A stretch of 7,713 nt of DNA from an uncultured Prevotella sp. Its GTDB lineage: Bacteria; Bacteroidota; Bacteroidia; Bacteroidales; Bacteroidaceae. This document shows, one piece after another, positions 5,972 through 7,713 of this stretch (position 1 is the stretch's first letter; each line of letters opens with the position of its first letter). Where the stretch lies: the NCBI GenBank assembly GCA_946998205.1, contig CAMPYJ010000065.1, positions 1 through 7,713 of the forward strand, written 5' to 3'. Under the pieces are notes generated by a model. The model did not search any database. It had not been told where the DNA came from and saw only the letters and a program-made list of their open reading frames with translations. The position numbers were made by a program, and so were the translations under genes.

Positions 5972-7576
5972 TTATTTTTTCCAAAGGTGCTTTGCATAAA
6001 CATAATCATAGAGGTCATAGAGCCTAACGAATCTGGTGAGGCGCTCTTTGAACTCCGGAAAATCTTTCTTCTTGTCTGACCATTGGATTTCTGAAATGGC
6101 GGCAAGGCGGGGGAGCAACTGATATTCAGCTAAATTAGGATAAGCGATATACTCTGTCCACAGATTGGCCTGAACACCAATGATGTGTTTACGTGCGTCA
6201 ACCGACAGGGTGTCTGGCAAGGGGTCAAAGCTGTAAGTCTTCTCAACGGGAAGATTGCCACCGATCAGGAGCGGTTCCGATTCCCGCTTGTCCGTCTGGT
6301 AATAGTCAAAATAGGCGTAGGTGGTTGGCGACATCACGACATCGTGACCAAGCTTTGCAGCTTTGATACCGGGCGCCACGCCACGCCAACACATAACGGT
6401 AGCACTCTTATTAATGTCACCGTCCAGGATTTCGTCCCATCCGATGATGCTTCTACCTTTGCTGTTAACAAACTTTTCTATGCGGTTGGTGAAATATCCC
6501 TGCAGCTTGTTCACGGGAATATTGTGGTCTTTCATGACCTTTTGACACTTTGGACATTTCTCCCAACGCACGCGCGGAGACTCGTCACCACCTATGTTAA
6601 TCAACTTCGAGGGAAAGATGTCCATAAGCTCGCCCAACACATCCTGGCAGAACAGATAGGTCTTTTCGTTACCCAAGCACAGTACATCATTAAAGACACC
6701 CCATGATGTCTGTACCTTGTAGGGGCCGCCCGTGCAACCCAGCTCGGGATAAGATGCCAGCGCAGCTATCATGTGACCGGGCATATCGATTTCTGGAATC
6801 ACCGTGATGTATCTGTCCGCGGCATATTTAACGATTTCACGAGCTTGGTCTTGTGTATAGAAACCACCATAAGGCACGCCGTCGTAAACGTCAGAATTGT
6901 GTCCGAGTACAGTCTCAGAACGCACCGACCCCACCTCCGTCAGCCTGGGATATTTCTTTATTTCTATACGCCAGCCTTGGTCTTCGCTCAGATGCCAGTG
7001 GAAGACGTTCATGTTGTGGAGGGCCAACAAATCTATGTATTTCTTTACGAAATCAAGCGGGAAGAAATGACGGCCGCAGTCTAACATGCCTCCCCGATAG
7101 CCAAAACGAGGCGCGTCTTTAATCACGGCGCTTGGAAAAGTGATTTGGCTTTCGGCCTTCTGAACGGGCAGTGACTTGCGCAGGGTCTGTATTCCATAGA
7201 AAACACCATTGGGAGTCTTTCCCGCGACAGAAATGCCTTTGTTTGTCACAGTGATGACATACCCCTCGTCGTCTTTGATTTTCTTGCTTAATGACAAGGT
7301 GATGGCATTTTTCGACTTAATCGTGGTGGCTGATACAGGAATGCCGGTTACCTCGCGGACATACTGAGCCAGGAATTCAGCATTACGCTTCAAATCTGCA
7401 TTTCCCTCCGGATAAACAATGGGAGTGGCCGCAGTCAGCGTGAAACCCCTTTTAGCCGTCGCGGTAATCTCCCTCGGCATGGGAACCACTTTATAATCGG
7501 CAACGGAACTTGCTGTCACGGATTGGAACGACAGCGCACTTAAAAATAATGCAAACGCTATTTTCTTTGCTTTCAT
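5972..7576 (-). CDS. Secreted GH20 beta-N-acetylhexosaminidase
   Basis: The 534-residue enzyme should cleave terminal beta-linked GlcNAc or GalNAc from oligosaccharides by substrate-assisted catalysis. A type I signal peptide is evident: basic MKAKK, a hydrophobic stretch, and probable cleavage after A22 (VTA-SS). There is no lipobox cysteine, so a periplasmic rather than surface lipoprotein location is likely. Residues 28-150 fit the GH20b N-terminal domain. The TIM barrel follows, with R161 (YRGGMLD), HWHLSEDQGWR (193-203), PEIDMPGH (261-268), the catalytic pair D331-E332 in IGGDE, W380 (GWDE), W397 (CWRG), the D424-Y425 region and W473 (NLWTE). The protein ends soon after the barrel, lacking the C-terminal carbohydrate-binding extensions found in some longer Bacteroidota GH20 enzymes. 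It is the first gene of the probable operon with nagB. The exact glycan (chitin oligomers, N-glycans or mucin) cannot be told from sequence. Confidence 0.95.
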   Translation of the reverse strand: MKAKKIAFALFLSALSFQSVTASSVADYKVVPMPREITATAKRGFTLTAATPIVYPEGNADLKRNAEFLAQYVREVTGIPVSATTIKSKNAITLSLSKKIKDDEGYVITVTNKGISVAGKTPNGVFYGIQTLRKSLPVQKAESQITFPSAVIKDAPRFGYRGGMLDCGRHFFPLDFVKKYIDLLALHNMNVFHWHLSEDQGWRIEIKKYPRLTEVGSVRSETVLGHNSDVYDGVPYGGFYTQDQAREIVKYAADRYITVIPEIDMPGHMIAALASYPELGCTGGPYKVQTSWGVFNDVLCLGNEKTYLFCQDVLGELMDIFPSKLINIGGDESPRVRWEKCPKCQKVMKDHNIPVNKLQGYFTNRIEKFVNSKGRSIIGWDEILDGDINKSATVMCWRGVAPGIKAAKLGHDVVMSPTTYAYFDYYQTDKRESEPLLIGGNLPVEKTYSFDPLPDTLSVDARKHIIGVQANLWTEYIAYPNLAEYQLLPRLAAISEIQWSDKKKDFPEFKERLTRFVRLYDLYDYVYAKHLWKK

Positions 7577-7599
7577 GACGAATTGGTTATTTTATGACA

Positions 7600-7607
7600 C
7601 AAAGTTA
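7600..7607 (-). promoter_or_regulatory. Probable -7 promoter element of the hexosaminidase-nagB operon
   Basis: On the - strand TAACTTTG (7607-7600) matches the Bacteroidota -7 consensus TAnnTTTG exactly and lies 23 bases before the ATG at 7576, which implies a short leader. No clear TTTG is found at the expected -33 spacing; the nearest TTGA (7636-7633) is about 25 bases away, so this element stands alone. A 5-bp inverted repeat, TATGA (7593-7597) / TCATA (7608-7612), brackets it and could be an operator for sugar-dependent control. Confidence 0.45.
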
Positions 7608-7640
7608 TCATATTTTTTTGAATTGACTGCCATCAATCCT

Positions 7641-7670
7641 AAAAAAAAAGAGTTTCAATCACGGCTCTTT
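7641..7670 (-). terminator. Weak terminator-like hairpin upstream of the hexosaminidase gene
   Basis: On the - strand AAAGAG (7670-7665) can pair with CTCTTT (7652-7647) around a 12-base loop and runs directly into further Ts, nine in all (7649-7641). Stem followed by T-run is the arrangement of an intrinsic terminator and could end a transcript entering from the right edge on the - strand. The stem is short with only two G-C pairs, so this is tentative. Confidence 0.3.
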
Positions 7671-7713
7671 CATTTAAGAAGTCTTGGTTCTTATTCTAAA
7701 TATCATTATTTTA

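Overview
The window looks like chromosomal DNA of a Bacteroidota bacterium, most likely close to Prevotella or Bacteroides. Three things point there: promoter-like sequences of the Bacteroidota type (TTTG near -33, TAnnTTTG near -7) ahead of both transcription units, the lack of convincing Shine-Dalgarno sites before the starts, and a NagB-like/PIG-L fusion protein of about 660 residues that I know mainly from this phylum. No mobile element, tRNA, rRNA or CRISPR array is visible.

The layout is two convergent transcription units. On the + strand, rlmD (23S rRNA m5U methyltransferase, 409-1839) is followed 12 bases later by ansA (type I L-asparaginase, 1852-2907). On the - strand, read from right to left, a secreted GH20 beta-N-acetylhexosaminidase (7576-5972) is followed by nagB (glucosamine-6-phosphate deaminase, 5950-5159) and then by the fusion protein (5098-3110). 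The gaps of 21 and 60 bases suggest one operon. Between the two units (2908-3109) lie short repeats and two inverted repeats but no gene. The left 408 bases have no recognised gene: they hold a stem-loop, a possible promoter and a weakly supported open reading tail entering from the left edge. The last 137 bases hold the probable promoter of the hexosaminidase operon and a terminator-like hairpin.

The - strand operon is an amino-sugar utilisation module. The exported GH20 enzyme trims terminal GlcNAc or GalNAc from oligosaccharides in the periplasm, and NagB converts glucosamine-6-phosphate into fructose-6-phosphate plus ammonia. A transporter, a kinase and a GlcNAc-6-phosphate deacetylase (NagA) are not in the window.

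The most interesting gene is the fusion. Its N-terminal half has the NagB fold signature, but all four catalytic residues of the deaminase are replaced. Its C-terminal half is a PIG-L/LmbE-type deacetylase with all metal and catalytic residues in place. A dead deaminase joined to an apparently live deacetylase, next to an intact nagB, suggests a deacetylase whose sugar-phosphate recognition or regulation comes from the pseudo-deaminase domain. Its substrate cannot be read from the sequence.
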